Source: Chitinophagaceae bacterium | GTDB lineage: Bacteria > Bacteroidota > Bacteroidia > Chitinophagales > Chitinophagaceae | Assembly (NCBI GenBank): GCA_947378615.1 | Contig: CANCKV010000130.1 | Span: 1-7,935, forward strand | Reading direction: 5' to 3' | DNA length: 7,935 nt | Part shown: positions 1 through 7,158 of the stretch, one piece after another | Layout of the letters: each line of letters begins with the position of its first letter | How positions within the stretch are numbered: the stretch's first letter is position 1 | Notes under the pieces: model-generated | Databases searched by the model: none | What the model was told of the DNA's origin: nothing | What the model saw: the letters and a program-made list of their open reading frames with translations, nothing else | Program-made: the position numbers and the translations under genes

Positions 1-1176
1 ATCTTATTATTGTTCAGACAAGGATGGAGAACAGGAGTTAACCGTGCGGCAGAAGCGATGACAATCTTTGCGGTAATGTGCGCTGGTCAGTTTCCTATCT
101 TCCACATGGGTCGTGTTTGGATGGCGTTCTTCTGTCTTCCTTATGCCAATAGCCGTGGGCCATTATGGGTAAACTTCAATTCTCCTTTGTTGTGGGATGT
201 ATTCGCTATCTCAACTTACTTTACTGTATCCTTATTATTCTGGTATAGTGGCTTGTTGCCAGACTTTGCAACAGTAAGAGATAGGGCTAAGACTAAATTA
301 CGTAAGAAATTATATGGTACTGCTGCTTTTGGTTGGACAGGAAGTACAAAACACTGGCAACGTCATGAAAGCCTATCCTTAGTTTTGGCTGGCTTATCTA
401 CTCCATTGGTATTGTCTGTACACACAATTGTATCTTTTGACTTTGCAACTTCAGTTATTCCTGGTTGGCATACCACTATCTTTCCTCCTTATTTCGTTGC
501 GGGTGCAATTTTTTCCGGATTTGCAATGGTGCAATCGTTGATGTTGATTGTAAGAAAAGTATTTGGTTTGGAAGATTATATCACACTTGGTCATATTGAG
601 GCAATGAATAAGGTAATTGTATTGACCGGTTCAATTGTTGGTATCGCTTATTTGACAGAGTTATTCATGGGTTGGTATAGTCAAAATAAATTTGAAGGAT
701 ACACATTCTGGTATAGTCGTGCTTATTTATTCAGTCCTTATGGATGGAGTTATTGGGGTATGATGGCTTGTAACGTATTGAGCCCACAGATATTCTGGTT
801 TAGAAAAATGAGAAGAAATGTTTTTGTTACCTTCTTTATGAGTGTAATAGTAAACATCGGTATGTGGTTTGAGCGTTTTGTAATTATTGTTACTTCTTTG
901 TATCGTGACTATCTACCTTCTTCTTGGAGTGTATATTATAGCCCTAGTAAATATGAGATTGGTTTTTATTTAGGAACATTCGGTTTATTCTTTACTTGCT
1001 TCTTCTTATTTGCAAAATACTTCCCTGTAATTGCTGTTGCTGAAATTAAGTATGTATTGAAAACAACAGGTGATAATTATAAAGAAAAGATGGGTCACTT
1101 GGAACATGTTTCTGCAGAAGTCTTTGCACATAGCGGACATGGTCATACAACAGTGGATAATCATAGTTCTAATTAA
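1..1176 (+). CDS. actC: ActC, NrfD-like membrane subunit of alternative complex III (5' end missing)
   Basis: This is a quinol-oxidising membrane subunit of alternative complex III. The frame is open from base 1 (Ile-Leu-Leu, then Leu at base 10, which is a TTG codon and not a start), so the gene begins upstream and 391 residues are visible. The family is usually about 450-480 residues with ten membrane helices; about eight are visible here, so roughly the first two are missing. Recognisable family segments are [17 protein letters not shown] (bases about 172-222), [11 protein letters not shown] (415-447, with His at 421 and Asp at 439), [11 protein letters not shown], and [19 protein letters not shown]. 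In this family a conserved His/Asp set lines the quinol pocket on the side facing ActB; the His and Asp in [11 protein letters not shown] are candidates (inference). The C-terminal tail is polar and His-rich ([15 protein letters not shown]), ending at TAA 1174-1176. actD follows after 48 bases, which indicates one operon. Confidence 0.95.
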   Translation: MLLLFRQGWRTGVNRAAEAMTIFAVMCAGQFPIFHMGRVWMAFFCLPYANSRGPLWVNFNSPLLWDVFAISTYFTVSLLFWYSGLLPDFATVRDRAKTKLRKKLYGTAAFGWTGSTKHWQRHESLSLVLAGLSTPLVLSVHTIVSFDFATSVIPGWHTTIFPPYFVAGAIFSGFAMVQSLMLIVRKVFGLEDYITLGHIEAMNKVIVLTGSIVGIAYLTELFMGWYSQNKFEGYTFWYSRAYLFSPYGWSYWGMMACNVLSPQIFWFRKMRRNVFVTFFMSVIVNIGMWFERFVIIVTSLYRDYLPSSWSVYYSPSKYEIGFYLGTFGLFFTCFFLFAKYFPVIAVAEIKYVLKTTGDNYKEKMGHLEHVSAEVFAHSGHGHTTVDNHSSN

Positions 1177-1224
1177 TAGTAAACTAAAAAGAACAGATTT
1201 AATAATTCGAATTAATTAACTAAT

Positions 1225-1815
1225 ATGGCAATAAAGAAATTTGTAGTAGGTTGCTTTGATGACGAGGAAGTTTTGTTCCCCGCTGTTAAAAAAGTACGTA
1301 CTGCCGGATATAAAATACATGATATTTATACGCCCTTTGCAGTTCATGGTTTGGATCATGCGATGGGTTTAAGAGAAACTAGTTTGCATACAGCAGGTTT
1401 TATTTATGGTATCACGGGTACGACTACTGCATTAAGTTGTATTAGTTGGATTTTTACCAAAGATTGGCCTTTGAATATTGGTGGTAAGCCACATTTCGCT
1501 TTACCTGCTTGGATTCCAATTACTTTCGAGTTAACAGTTTTGTTTGCAGCTGTAGGTATGGTTTTGACATTTTGTTATTTATGTCAATTAGCTCCTTTCG
1601 TTAAGAAACATCATTTTCATGCTCGTGCTACTGACGATTTATTTGTCATGGTAATTGAATGTACCGACAATACTAATACCGACGATTTGCAATCGTTTCT
1701 TACTAATGCAGGTGCTGTTGAAACAGATTTACAAGTTGCTGAGGCTGATTGGTGGGTAGGTAGTTATGATAAGGATGAACTACCATTTGAAAACAAAAAA
1801 GTATTGGCTGCTTAA
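1225..1815 (+). CDS. actD: ActD, DUF3341 membrane subunit of alternative complex III
   Basis: A 196-residue protein of the DUF3341 family, the usual length for ActD. It has a soluble N-terminal part (residues 1-50, beginning MAIKKFVVGCFDDEE), two membrane helices (about 56-78 and 97-120) and a soluble C-terminal domain (about 130-196). The second helix holds the family signature PAWIPITFELTVLFAA, with an acidic Glu102 buried in the membrane. No cofactor motif is visible, which fits the known ActD, a cofactor-free subunit packed against ActC/ActF on the cytoplasmic side (established for the family). Cys residues at 10, 72, 117, 120 and 146 form no recognised metal motif. The start at 1225 is the first ATG giving the family N-terminus. 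The leader is AT-rich (attaattaactaat) with no Shine-Dalgarno, as is normal in Bacteroidota. The stop lies only 10 bases before the actE ATG. Confidence 0.95.
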   Translation: MAIKKFVVGCFDDEEVLFPAVKKVRTAGYKIHDIYTPFAVHGLDHAMGLRETSLHTAGFIYGITGTTTALSCISWIFTKDWPLNIGGKPHFALPAWIPITFELTVLFAAVGMVLTFCYLCQLAPFVKKHHFHARATDDLFVMVIECTDNTNTDDLQSFLTNAGAVETDLQVAEADWWVGSYDKDELPFENKKVLAA

Positions 1816-1825
1816 TTTTATAAAA

Positions 1826-2443
1826 ATGAAGAAATACATATATTTAATAGGCTTTATCAGTGTTTCATTATATATGATAAGCTGTAGTGATGAGGTAAAA
1901 CGTAAGCCCGGTTCTATTTACATGCCTGATATGGCATATAGTAGAGCGTACGAAACGTATGCTGACCATAGCAACTTAGAAGAACAAGGAATTAATTATA
2001 ATAATCGTCCAGTAAAAGGTACGATTGCTAGAGGTGAGGAACTTCCTTTTTCTTTAACTAAGGATGCACCCGGTGATACAGTAAATTACTATGCTTCTCG
2101 TCAAATAAAATCTCCAATTGATAGTATTTCTGCTACTGATTTAGCTGAGGCAGAAAGATTATATCTTGTTAACTGTGGTATTTGTCACGGTAATAAATTA
2201 GATGGTAATGGACCACTTTACAAAGGTGGTGAAGGTCCTTACCCTGCAAAGCCTGCTACTTTAGTAGGTGATGTTAAATATGAAAGTATGCCTGAAGGTC
2301 AGATGTTTTATTCTGTTACTTATGGTAAAAATCTAATGGGTAGTTATGCCTCTCAGTTAAGCAGAAAGCAAAGATGGGCAGTGATAAAATATATTAAGAG
2401 TAAGCAAGTAAAAACAGTTTCAACTGCAGTAGCAGTAAAATAA
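1826..2443 (+). CDS. actE: ActE, lipid-anchored monoheme cytochrome c of alternative complex III
   Basis: A 205-residue class I c-type cytochrome acting on the periplasmic face of ACIII. The frame is open from 1766 inside actD, but the ATG at 1826 is chosen because it lies 10 bases after the actD stop and starts a clean lipoprotein signal: Lys-Lys, then hydrophobic residues 4-18, then Cys20 in Met-Ile-Ser-Cys, a slightly relaxed lipobox. The single heme site is C117-G-I-C120-H121, in VNCGICHGNKLDGNGP. A GKNLMGSYASQLS segment supplies Met171 as the probable sixth heme ligand (inference from class I cytochromes). In the mature part, PGSIYMPDMAYSRAYETY (about residues 28-45) is a hallmark of ActE-type proteins in Bacteroidota. 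Its role is to carry electrons from the Act hemes towards the oxidase CuA centre. The CoxB encoded downstream has no fused cytochrome c domain, so this heme is a good candidate direct donor. Confidence 0.95.
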   Translation: MKKYIYLIGFISVSLYMISCSDEVKRKPGSIYMPDMAYSRAYETYADHSNLEEQGINYNNRPVKGTIARGEELPFSLTKDAPGDTVNYYASRQIKSPIDSISATDLAEAERLYLVNCGICHGNKLDGNGPLYKGGEGPYPAKPATLVGDVKYESMPEGQMFYSVTYGKNLMGSYASQLSRKQRWAVIKYIKSKQVKTVSTAVAVK

Positions 2444-2488
2444 GTTTGTAAAATTGTTTTCCTAATTCAAATTTTTTAAAGTTATACA

Positions 2489-3718
2489 ATGGCATCAATT
2501 AAAGAAAAGTTCGAGATTCCCGGTAATTTAAAAACGTGGTCTTATGCTTTGATAGGAGTGGGATTACTTGCTTTGATTCTGGGATTTGTTCAAAAAGGAT
2601 TGAGTAAAGACGAGCATGAACAAGCAATATTTATAGGTACTGTAATGTACAATACTATATTTTGGACTCTAGTGTGTAATGCTAGTATGTTCTTTATATG
2701 TGTAACTACTCTTGCAATGGGTGGTTGGCAGCATGTATTCAGAAGAGTTCCAGAAGCTATTTCTACTTTGGTTCCTATTTTTGGTTCAATTACTTTATTT
2801 GTATTATTGTTTGTTGTATTCACTGGTAAGCATGAAATTTATCATTGGTTGGATACAAAAGCAGTTGATGCTGATCCAATATTAAAAGGCAAATCTGGTT
2901 TCCTTAGTGTCAAGTTTTTCACTATTTGGTCGATTCTTGCTATTGGATTGTGGAGTTTCTTAGGATATAGAATTCGTTTATTAAGCAATGAAGCAGATCA
3001 AGGTAAATTTGATCATTTAACAGGAGCACAATTTATTTATAGAAGTGCTGTTCGTGCTGCAATGTTCTTAGGTTGGTTCGGTTTGACTGTAGGTTCTACT
3101 GTTCCATGGTTATGGATGATGAGTATTACTCCACATTGGTATAGTACTATGTATTCATGGTACACTTTTGCTAGTTCTTTTGTAAGTGGTGTTAGTTTAA
3201 TGGCTTTGTGGGTAATCTATTTGAAGAATAAGGGTTACTTAGAATATACAACGCAAGAACATTTGCATGATATTGGTAAATTCATGTTTGCATTCTCTAT
3301 TTTCTGGACCTATTTGTGGTTCTCACAATACATGTTGATTTGGTATGCGAATATTCCTGAAGAAACAGTTTATTTTAAATCACGTGTTCAAGGTGCTTAC
3401 AAAGGAATTTTCTTCTTTAATTTGATTATTAATTTCCTTTGCCCATTATTGATACTCATGAAGAGGGCAGCGAAGAGGAATTATACACTAGTTACTTTCA
3501 TGGCTGTTTTGATTCTTTTCGGGCATTGGATAGATTTTTATCAAATGGTAATGGGAAGCATCAGCAAAGATGAAGTGACTTTAGGTTGGTTAGATTTCGG
3601 AATTTTAAGTTTATTTGTAGGGTTGATGATATTATTTGTCGCTAGGGCATTAGCAAGTAAGCCACTTGTTCCTAAGTATCATCCTTTCTTAAAAGAAGGT
3701 ATTATTCACCATACATAG
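2489..3718 (+). CDS. actF: ActF, second NrfD-like membrane subunit of alternative complex III
   Basis: A 409-residue polytopic protein, often annotated as quinol:cytochrome c oxidoreductase. Ten membrane helices can be placed at about 18-35, 51-77, 92-111, 140-162, 190-210, 223-246, 262-288, 304-325, 333-352 and 366-388, as in known ActF. Recognisable family blocks are YRSAVRAAMFLGWFGLT (184-200), PHWYSTMYSWYTFASSF (215-231), HDIGKFMFAFSIFWTYLWF (260-278) followed by SQYMLIWYANIPEET, and FGHWIDFYQMVM (344-355). ActF pairs with ActC in the membrane. It has no cofactor, and a role in proton movement has been proposed but not settled. The 203-214 block reads STVPWLWMMSIT, without the acidic residues I expect there from family memory (low certainty). 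The start at 2489 is the first ATG; the leader aaattttttaaagttatac has no Shine-Dalgarno. The last Act gene, it is followed 26 bases later by a strong hairpin. Confidence 0.95.
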   Translation: MASIKEKFEIPGNLKTWSYALIGVGLLALILGFVQKGLSKDEHEQAIFIGTVMYNTIFWTLVCNASMFFICVTTLAMGGWQHVFRRVPEAISTLVPIFGSITLFVLLFVVFTGKHEIYHWLDTKAVDADPILKGKSGFLSVKFFTIWSILAIGLWSFLGYRIRLLSNEADQGKFDHLTGAQFIYRSAVRAAMFLGWFGLTVGSTVPWLWMMSITPHWYSTMYSWYTFASSFVSGVSLMALWVIYLKNKGYLEYTTQEHLHDIGKFMFAFSIFWTYLWFSQYMLIWYANIPEETVYFKSRVQGAYKGIFFFNLIINFLCPLLILMKRAAKRNYTLVTFMAVLILFGHWIDFYQMVMGSISKDEVTLGWLDFGILSLFVGLMILFVARALASKPLVPKYHPFLKEGIIHHT

Positions 3719-3744
3719 TTTTACTGAATTTTTCTTAATAATAG

Positions 3745-3781
3745 TATAAGGAATCAAATAGTAAAAATTTGATTCCTTATA
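3745..3781 (+). terminator. Perfect 15-bp hairpin after actF (terminator or RNA-end stabiliser)
   Basis: The arms 3745-3759 (TATAAGGAATCAAAT) and 3767-3781 are exact reverse complements around the 7-base loop AGTAAAA. The hairpin starts 26 bases after the actF stop, where an operon terminator would sit. No T-run follows on either strand, so it does not look like a textbook intrinsic terminator. It may instead protect the 3' end of the act mRNA or reduce read-through into cox. The structure is directly visible; its function is inferred. Confidence 0.6.
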
Positions 3782-3995
3782 AAGGTTATAAGATTATAAT
3801 CAAAAGAATAGATTACCCAAATTTTGACAACAACAAAAACATTCTCTTATTCTGTCTCTTGACATTCTAGGAGTTTTTTATAAACAACAACAAAGACAAA
3901 CACTATTCTTTTTTATTAAATAAAACAGATATTGTGCGTCTAATAGCATACAAAAACAACAGTTAACATTAATAACAACAAAAACAACCTTTAAC
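3782..3995 (+). promoter_or_regulatory. A/C-rich leader and probable promoter region of coxB-coxA
   Basis: This 214-base stretch has no credible ORF. It is rich in AAC/CAA runs, including an exact 13-base direct repeat AACAACAAAAACA at 3829-3841 and 3974-3986, with related runs at 3882-3897 and 3951-3962. There is a TTGACA at 3824-3829 and another at 3859-3864. The second is followed by TATAAA at 3879-3884, but its 14-base spacer is short, and I find no clean Bacteroidota TAnnTTTG element. A 15-base AT palindrome TTTTATTAAATAAAA lies at 3911-3925. A long, weakly structured leader after the hairpin suggests that cox has its own promoter here, but the start site cannot be fixed by eye. Confidence 0.35.
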
Positions 3996-5084
3996 ATGAC
4001 ATTGTTTCTAGTGATAGCAGTGGTAGCACTGTTTTTTCTTGTGATTTTTCAAATTGCAAAGGCGAGTGAGTATGTAGCAGTATTGAAGGGAGAAGATATC
4101 AGCAAAAAGCAAAGCAATAAGATTAATGGCTATTTGATGGTCATTTTTTTAGTAGCAGGTCTTTTCGGAGTTTGGTATTGTAATGATTTACTGTATTCTA
4201 AAACCCTATTGTATGTGGGTTCTGCTAGTGTACAAGGCGACAAAGTAGATTCAATGCTTGAAATTACTTTAGCTGTTACTGGAATTGTCTTTATTGCTAC
4301 CCAAATCTTGTTATTTTGGTTTTCTTACAAATACCAAGATAAAGAAGATAGAAAAGTTTTCTATTTCCCGCACAACACAAATTTAGAGCTTTTATGGACA
4401 GTTGTTCCTGCAATTGTATTGACTGTATTAGTTGTCATAGGTTTGAGGAATTGGTATTCCTTCACATCAGAAGCACCTAAAGATGCACAAGTTATCGAAG
4501 TTACTGGAAAGCAATTTGGTTGGATTTTCCGTTATCCAGGTGCTGATAATCAATTGGGAAAGAAATACTATCGTAATATTGATAATGCTTCTAACAGTTT
4601 AGGATTGGTTTGGGATGATGCAATGTCTCATGATGATATTGTTACTGAACAAACTGTTTATATCGTTAAGAATAAGCCTTGTAAATTTATAATTGGTAGT
4701 AGAGACGTTATTCATGATGTTGGTTTATCTCAGTTCCGTTTAAAAATGGATGCTGTTCCAGGTATTCCTACAACAATGTGGTTTACTCCAAAATTCACAA
4801 CCAAAGAAATGGCTGAGAAGACGGGTAATCCTAATTTCCAATATGAGATTAGTTGTGATCAAATGTGTGGAAATGGTCACTATTCTATGAAAGGAGTCAT
4901 TCAAGTAGTTACTCAAGAAGAATTCAATGAATGGCAAGCTAAGCAAAAGCCTTATTACTACTCTGCTTTTCCTGATAAGGATCCTTCAAATAAAGTGGCA
5001 CCTGCTACAGCAATTGATAGTTCAAAACATACAACTGCTGATATAAATTCAACTTCAATACAAAAGTCTAACACAAAAATTTAG
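3996..5084 (+). CDS. coxB: Cytochrome c oxidase subunit II (CuA subunit), Bacteroidota type
   Basis: A 362-residue subunit II that accepts electrons at the binuclear CuA centre. Hydrophobic segments lie at about 1-20, 46-62, 88-110 and 130-152; the last two match the normal helix hairpin, so two helices are extra at the N-terminus. The cupredoxin domain (about 163-310) carries CuA ligands His240, Cys287, Cys291, His295 and Met298 in VIHDVGLSQ and SCDQMCGNGHYSM. Three features differ from the textbook protein. The residue between the cysteines that is normally Glu is Gln289. The first aromatic of GKQFGWIFRYP is Phe174, where mitochondrial and Paracoccus enzymes have the electron-entry Trp. His240 and Cys287 are 47 apart instead of 35. 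No CxxCH follows, so this is not a caa3-type fusion. The tail after about 318 is polar and probably disordered. The ATG at 3996 is preceded by AAACAACCTTTA; coxA starts 69 bases downstream. Confidence 0.95.
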   Translation: MTLFLVIAVVALFFLVIFQIAKASEYVAVLKGEDISKKQSNKINGYLMVIFLVAGLFGVWYCNDLLYSKTLLYVGSASVQGDKVDSMLEITLAVTGIVFIATQILLFWFSYKYQDKEDRKVFYFPHNTNLELLWTVVPAIVLTVLVVIGLRNWYSFTSEAPKDAQVIEVTGKQFGWIFRYPGADNQLGKKYYRNIDNASNSLGLVWDDAMSHDDIVTEQTVYIVKNKPCKFIIGSRDVIHDVGLSQFRLKMDAVPGIPTTMWFTPKFTTKEMAEKTGNPNFQYEISCDQMCGNGHYSMKGVIQVVTQEEFNEWQAKQKPYYYSAFPDKDPSNKVAPATAIDSSKHTTADINSTSIQKSNTKI

Positions 5085-5142
5085 TCTTAATTATAGGATA
5101 ATTATACATCCTTATTAATTTTCTATTCGTACAAATTATAAT

Positions 5143-5154
5143 AAACAACCTTTA
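5143..5154 (+). promoter_or_regulatory. Start-site leader motif AAACAACCTTTA shared by coxA and coxB
   Basis: The same 12 bases occur at 5143-5154, where the last A is the A of the coxA ATG, and at 3982-3993, three bases before the coxB ATG. The act gene leaders lack it. It is not complementary to the 16S rRNA 3' end, so it is not a Shine-Dalgarno; it may be an A-rich translation-initiation context, or chance in an A/C-rich leader. Confidence 0.35.
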
Positions 5155-6977
5155 TGAGTAACGAAGCAGTTCTTCATTCACATGCACATACTTCGCACGA
5201 TAGTCATGATTCTCATGGTTCTCACGAGCATCATGAACATCATCAAGATAGTTTCATATCTAAGTATGTATTTAGTATGGATCACAAGATGATTGCAAAA
5301 CAATTTTTGATTACCGGTATGTTTTGGGCAGTACTAGGTGGATTAATGAGTGTATTATTCCGTCTTCAATTGGGCTATCCTGATACTAGTTTTCCTTTTT
5401 TGGAAACAATTTTAGGTAAATGGGCTAAAGGTGGTCATATTTCTCCAGAGGCTTATTACGCTTTGGTCACTACGCATGGTACTGTATTGGTATTCTTTGT
5501 ATTGACTGCAGGTTTGAGTGGTACTTTTGCTAATTTCTTAATTCCACTTCAGATTGGCGCTAGAGATATGGCATCTCCTTTCATGAATATGTTGAGCTTT
5601 TGGTTCTTCTTTATTGCAGGATTGGTCATGTTATCTTCAATTTTTGTTGAAACAGGGCCCTTCAGTGGTGGTTGGACTGCTTATCCTCCTTTAAGTGCTT
5701 TAGGTGATGCATCTCCGGGTTCAAAAACGGGTATGGATTTGTGGATTGTAAGTATGGCATTGTTCGTTGTTTCTTCTTTATTGGGAGGTCTTAATTATAT
5801 CGCTACCGTATTGAATATGCGTACTAAGGGAATGAGTATGACTCGTTTGCCTTTGACTATTTGGGCTTTGTTCTTTACTGCAGTTCTAGGGGTTTTGTCT
5901 TTCCCTGTTTTGTTTTCAGGTTTCATTTTGTTGATTTTCGATAGAAACTTCGGTACTAGTTTCTATTTGTCTGATATTTTTGTAAACGGTGTAGGTGCTT
6001 TACCTAACGAAGGTGGTAGTGCCATTCTTTACCAACATTTATTTTGGTTCTTAGGTCACCCAGAAGTGTATATCATCTTATTGCCTGCAATGGGTATGGT
6101 GTCTGAAATATTGAGTACAAATGCTCGCAAACCCATCTTTGGTTATATGGCAATGATTGGTTCTATGTTTGCAATTGCCATTCTAGCCTTCTTGGTTTGG
6201 GCTCACCACATGTTCGTAACAGGTTTGAATCCGTTCTTAGGGTCAATATTCGTATTACTTACTTTGTTGATTGCAGTTCCTTCTGCTATCAAGGTATTTA
6301 ACTGGTTGACTACTTTATGGAGAGGGAATATTCGCTTCACTCCTGCCATGTTATTTGCTATTGGTTTTGTTAGTTTATTTATTTCCGGAGGTTTAACAGG
6401 TATTTGGTTGGGTAATTCCGCTTTAGATATTCACTTACATGATACTTATTTTGTTATTGCCCACTTCCATATTGTAATGGGTGTTGCAAGTATGTTTGGC
6501 ATGTTTGCTGGTATTTACCATTGGTTTCCTAAAATGTATGGTCGTTTCTTAAATAACACTTTGGGTTATGTCCATTTCTGGATTACCATAACAGGTGCTT
6601 ATTTAATCTTTTGGCCAATGCACTACGAAGGTTTGGCTGGTATGCCACGTCGTTATTACGATTATAGTATTTGGGAAAGTTTCAAACAATTTGCTGATTT
6701 AAACCAATTTATTAGTTTGATTGCGATGATTGTATTCGCAGTTCAATTGTTATTCTTGGCTAATTTCTTCTATTCAATTTTCAAAGGAAGAAAGTTACGT
6801 GTACAAAATCCTTGGGGTTCAAATACTTTGGAGTGGACAGCACCTATTCATCCAGGACATGGTAATTGGGAAGGAGATATTCCTGAAGTATATCGTTGGG
6901 CGTATGATTATGGTAAGGATGGACAGGATTTCATTAGTCAAGTAACACCTGTAGGTGTACAAGAAAGTGTTCACTAA
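5154..6977 (+). CDS. coxA: Cytochrome c oxidase subunit I (heme a, heme a3-CuB), A1 type
   Basis: A 607-residue catalytic subunit of the oxygen-reducing, proton-pumping oxidase, with about twelve membrane helices. All key residues are present by motif: His108 and His439 for heme a, His437 for heme a3 (TYFVIAHFHIVM), and His302, His351 and His352 for CuB, with cross-linking Tyr306 in GHPEVY. The D-channel shows Asp138, Asn127, Asn145, Asn214 and gate Glu304. The K-channel Lys is Lys380 in VPSAIKVFNW. Arg499-Arg500 are the heme propionate arginines, and His429-Asp430 the subunit I half of the Mg/Mn site. Together these mark an A1-family proton pump, not a cbb3 enzyme. The N-terminus is unusual: residues 8-30 hold 11 His, ahead of the conserved FSMDHKMIAKQF. 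The start at 5154 is supported by the leader motif shared with coxB. A terminator lies 67 bases after the stop. Confidence 0.97.
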   Translation: MSNEAVLHSHAHTSHDSHDSHGSHEHHEHHQDSFISKYVFSMDHKMIAKQFLITGMFWAVLGGLMSVLFRLQLGYPDTSFPFLETILGKWAKGGHISPEAYYALVTTHGTVLVFFVLTAGLSGTFANFLIPLQIGARDMASPFMNMLSFWFFFIAGLVMLSSIFVETGPFSGGWTAYPPLSALGDASPGSKTGMDLWIVSMALFVVSSLLGGLNYIATVLNMRTKGMSMTRLPLTIWALFFTAVLGVLSFPVLFSGFILLIFDRNFGTSFYLSDIFVNGVGALPNEGGSAILYQHLFWFLGHPEVYIILLPAMGMVSEILSTNARKPIFGYMAMIGSMFAIAILAFLVWAHHMFVTGLNPFLGSIFVLLTLLIAVPSAIKVFNWLTTLWRGNIRFTPAMLFAIGFVSLFISGGLTGIWLGNSALDIHLHDTYFVIAHFHIVMGVASMFGMFAGIYHWFPKMYGRFLNNTLGYVHFWITITGAYLIFWPMHYEGLAGMPRRYYDYSIWESFKQFADLNQFISLIAMIVFAVQLLFLANFFYSIFKGRKLRVQNPWGSNTLEWTAPIHPGHGNWEGDIPEVYRWAYDYGKDGQDFISQVTPVGVQESVH

Positions 6978-7044
6978 CACTTGTATTTTAAAGAGTTTCT
7001 ATTTTTAATAAAGCAACTTTTATTTTGAGTTAATTTTTCATGAT

Positions 7045-7068
7045 AATGCCCTGATTATTCAGGGCATT
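7045..7068 (+). terminator. Intrinsic-type terminator after coxA
   Basis: A 10-bp perfect stem, AATGCCCTGA pairing with TCAGGGCATT, closes a TTAT loop. It is the most GC-rich short stretch in an otherwise very AT-rich gap and is followed by a broken T-rich tract (GTTGTATATAT). It sits 67 bases after the coxA stop, so it probably ends the coxB-coxA transcript and separates it from ctaB. Confidence 0.8.
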
Positions 7069-7158
7069 GTTGTATATATCATTGATCAAAGATGATTTAA
7101 AGTAATTTAGTTGATGAAGTACTCATTTACACTGTTACTTGTAGAAAAGTAAAATGGC

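Noticed and set aside
10..12. TTG at base 10 as the start of actC
   Set aside because: The frame is open to base 1 and about 80 residues of the family N-terminus are missing, so the gene is cut by the window edge.
1766..1825. Longer actE start inside the end of actD
   Set aside because: The extra 20 residues are a frame-shifted reading of the actD end and would bury the lipoprotein signal; the ATG at 1826 gives a proper signal peptide.
2590..2823. Minus-strand open frame inside actF
   Set aside because: It is a shadow of a well-supported membrane protein gene, with no recognised motif and no promoter or leader of its own.
3859..3884. TTGACA and TATAAA as a firm sigma-70-type coxB promoter
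   Set aside because: The 14-base spacer is too short, and Bacteroidota normally use TTG/TAnnTTTG elements; it is noted only as part of the leader.
4740..4946. Minus-strand open frame inside coxB
   Set aside because: It lies opposite the CuA domain, which is clearly coding on the + strand.
6730..6945. Second + strand frame inside the end of coxA
   Set aside because: It overlaps the conserved CoxA C-terminal region and its protein matches nothing known.
7078..7096. ATCAT-TTGATCAA-like imperfect palindrome just after the coxA terminator
   Set aside because: The arms mismatch around the centre and it has no useful position relative to a gene start; it is likely chance in AT-rich DNA.
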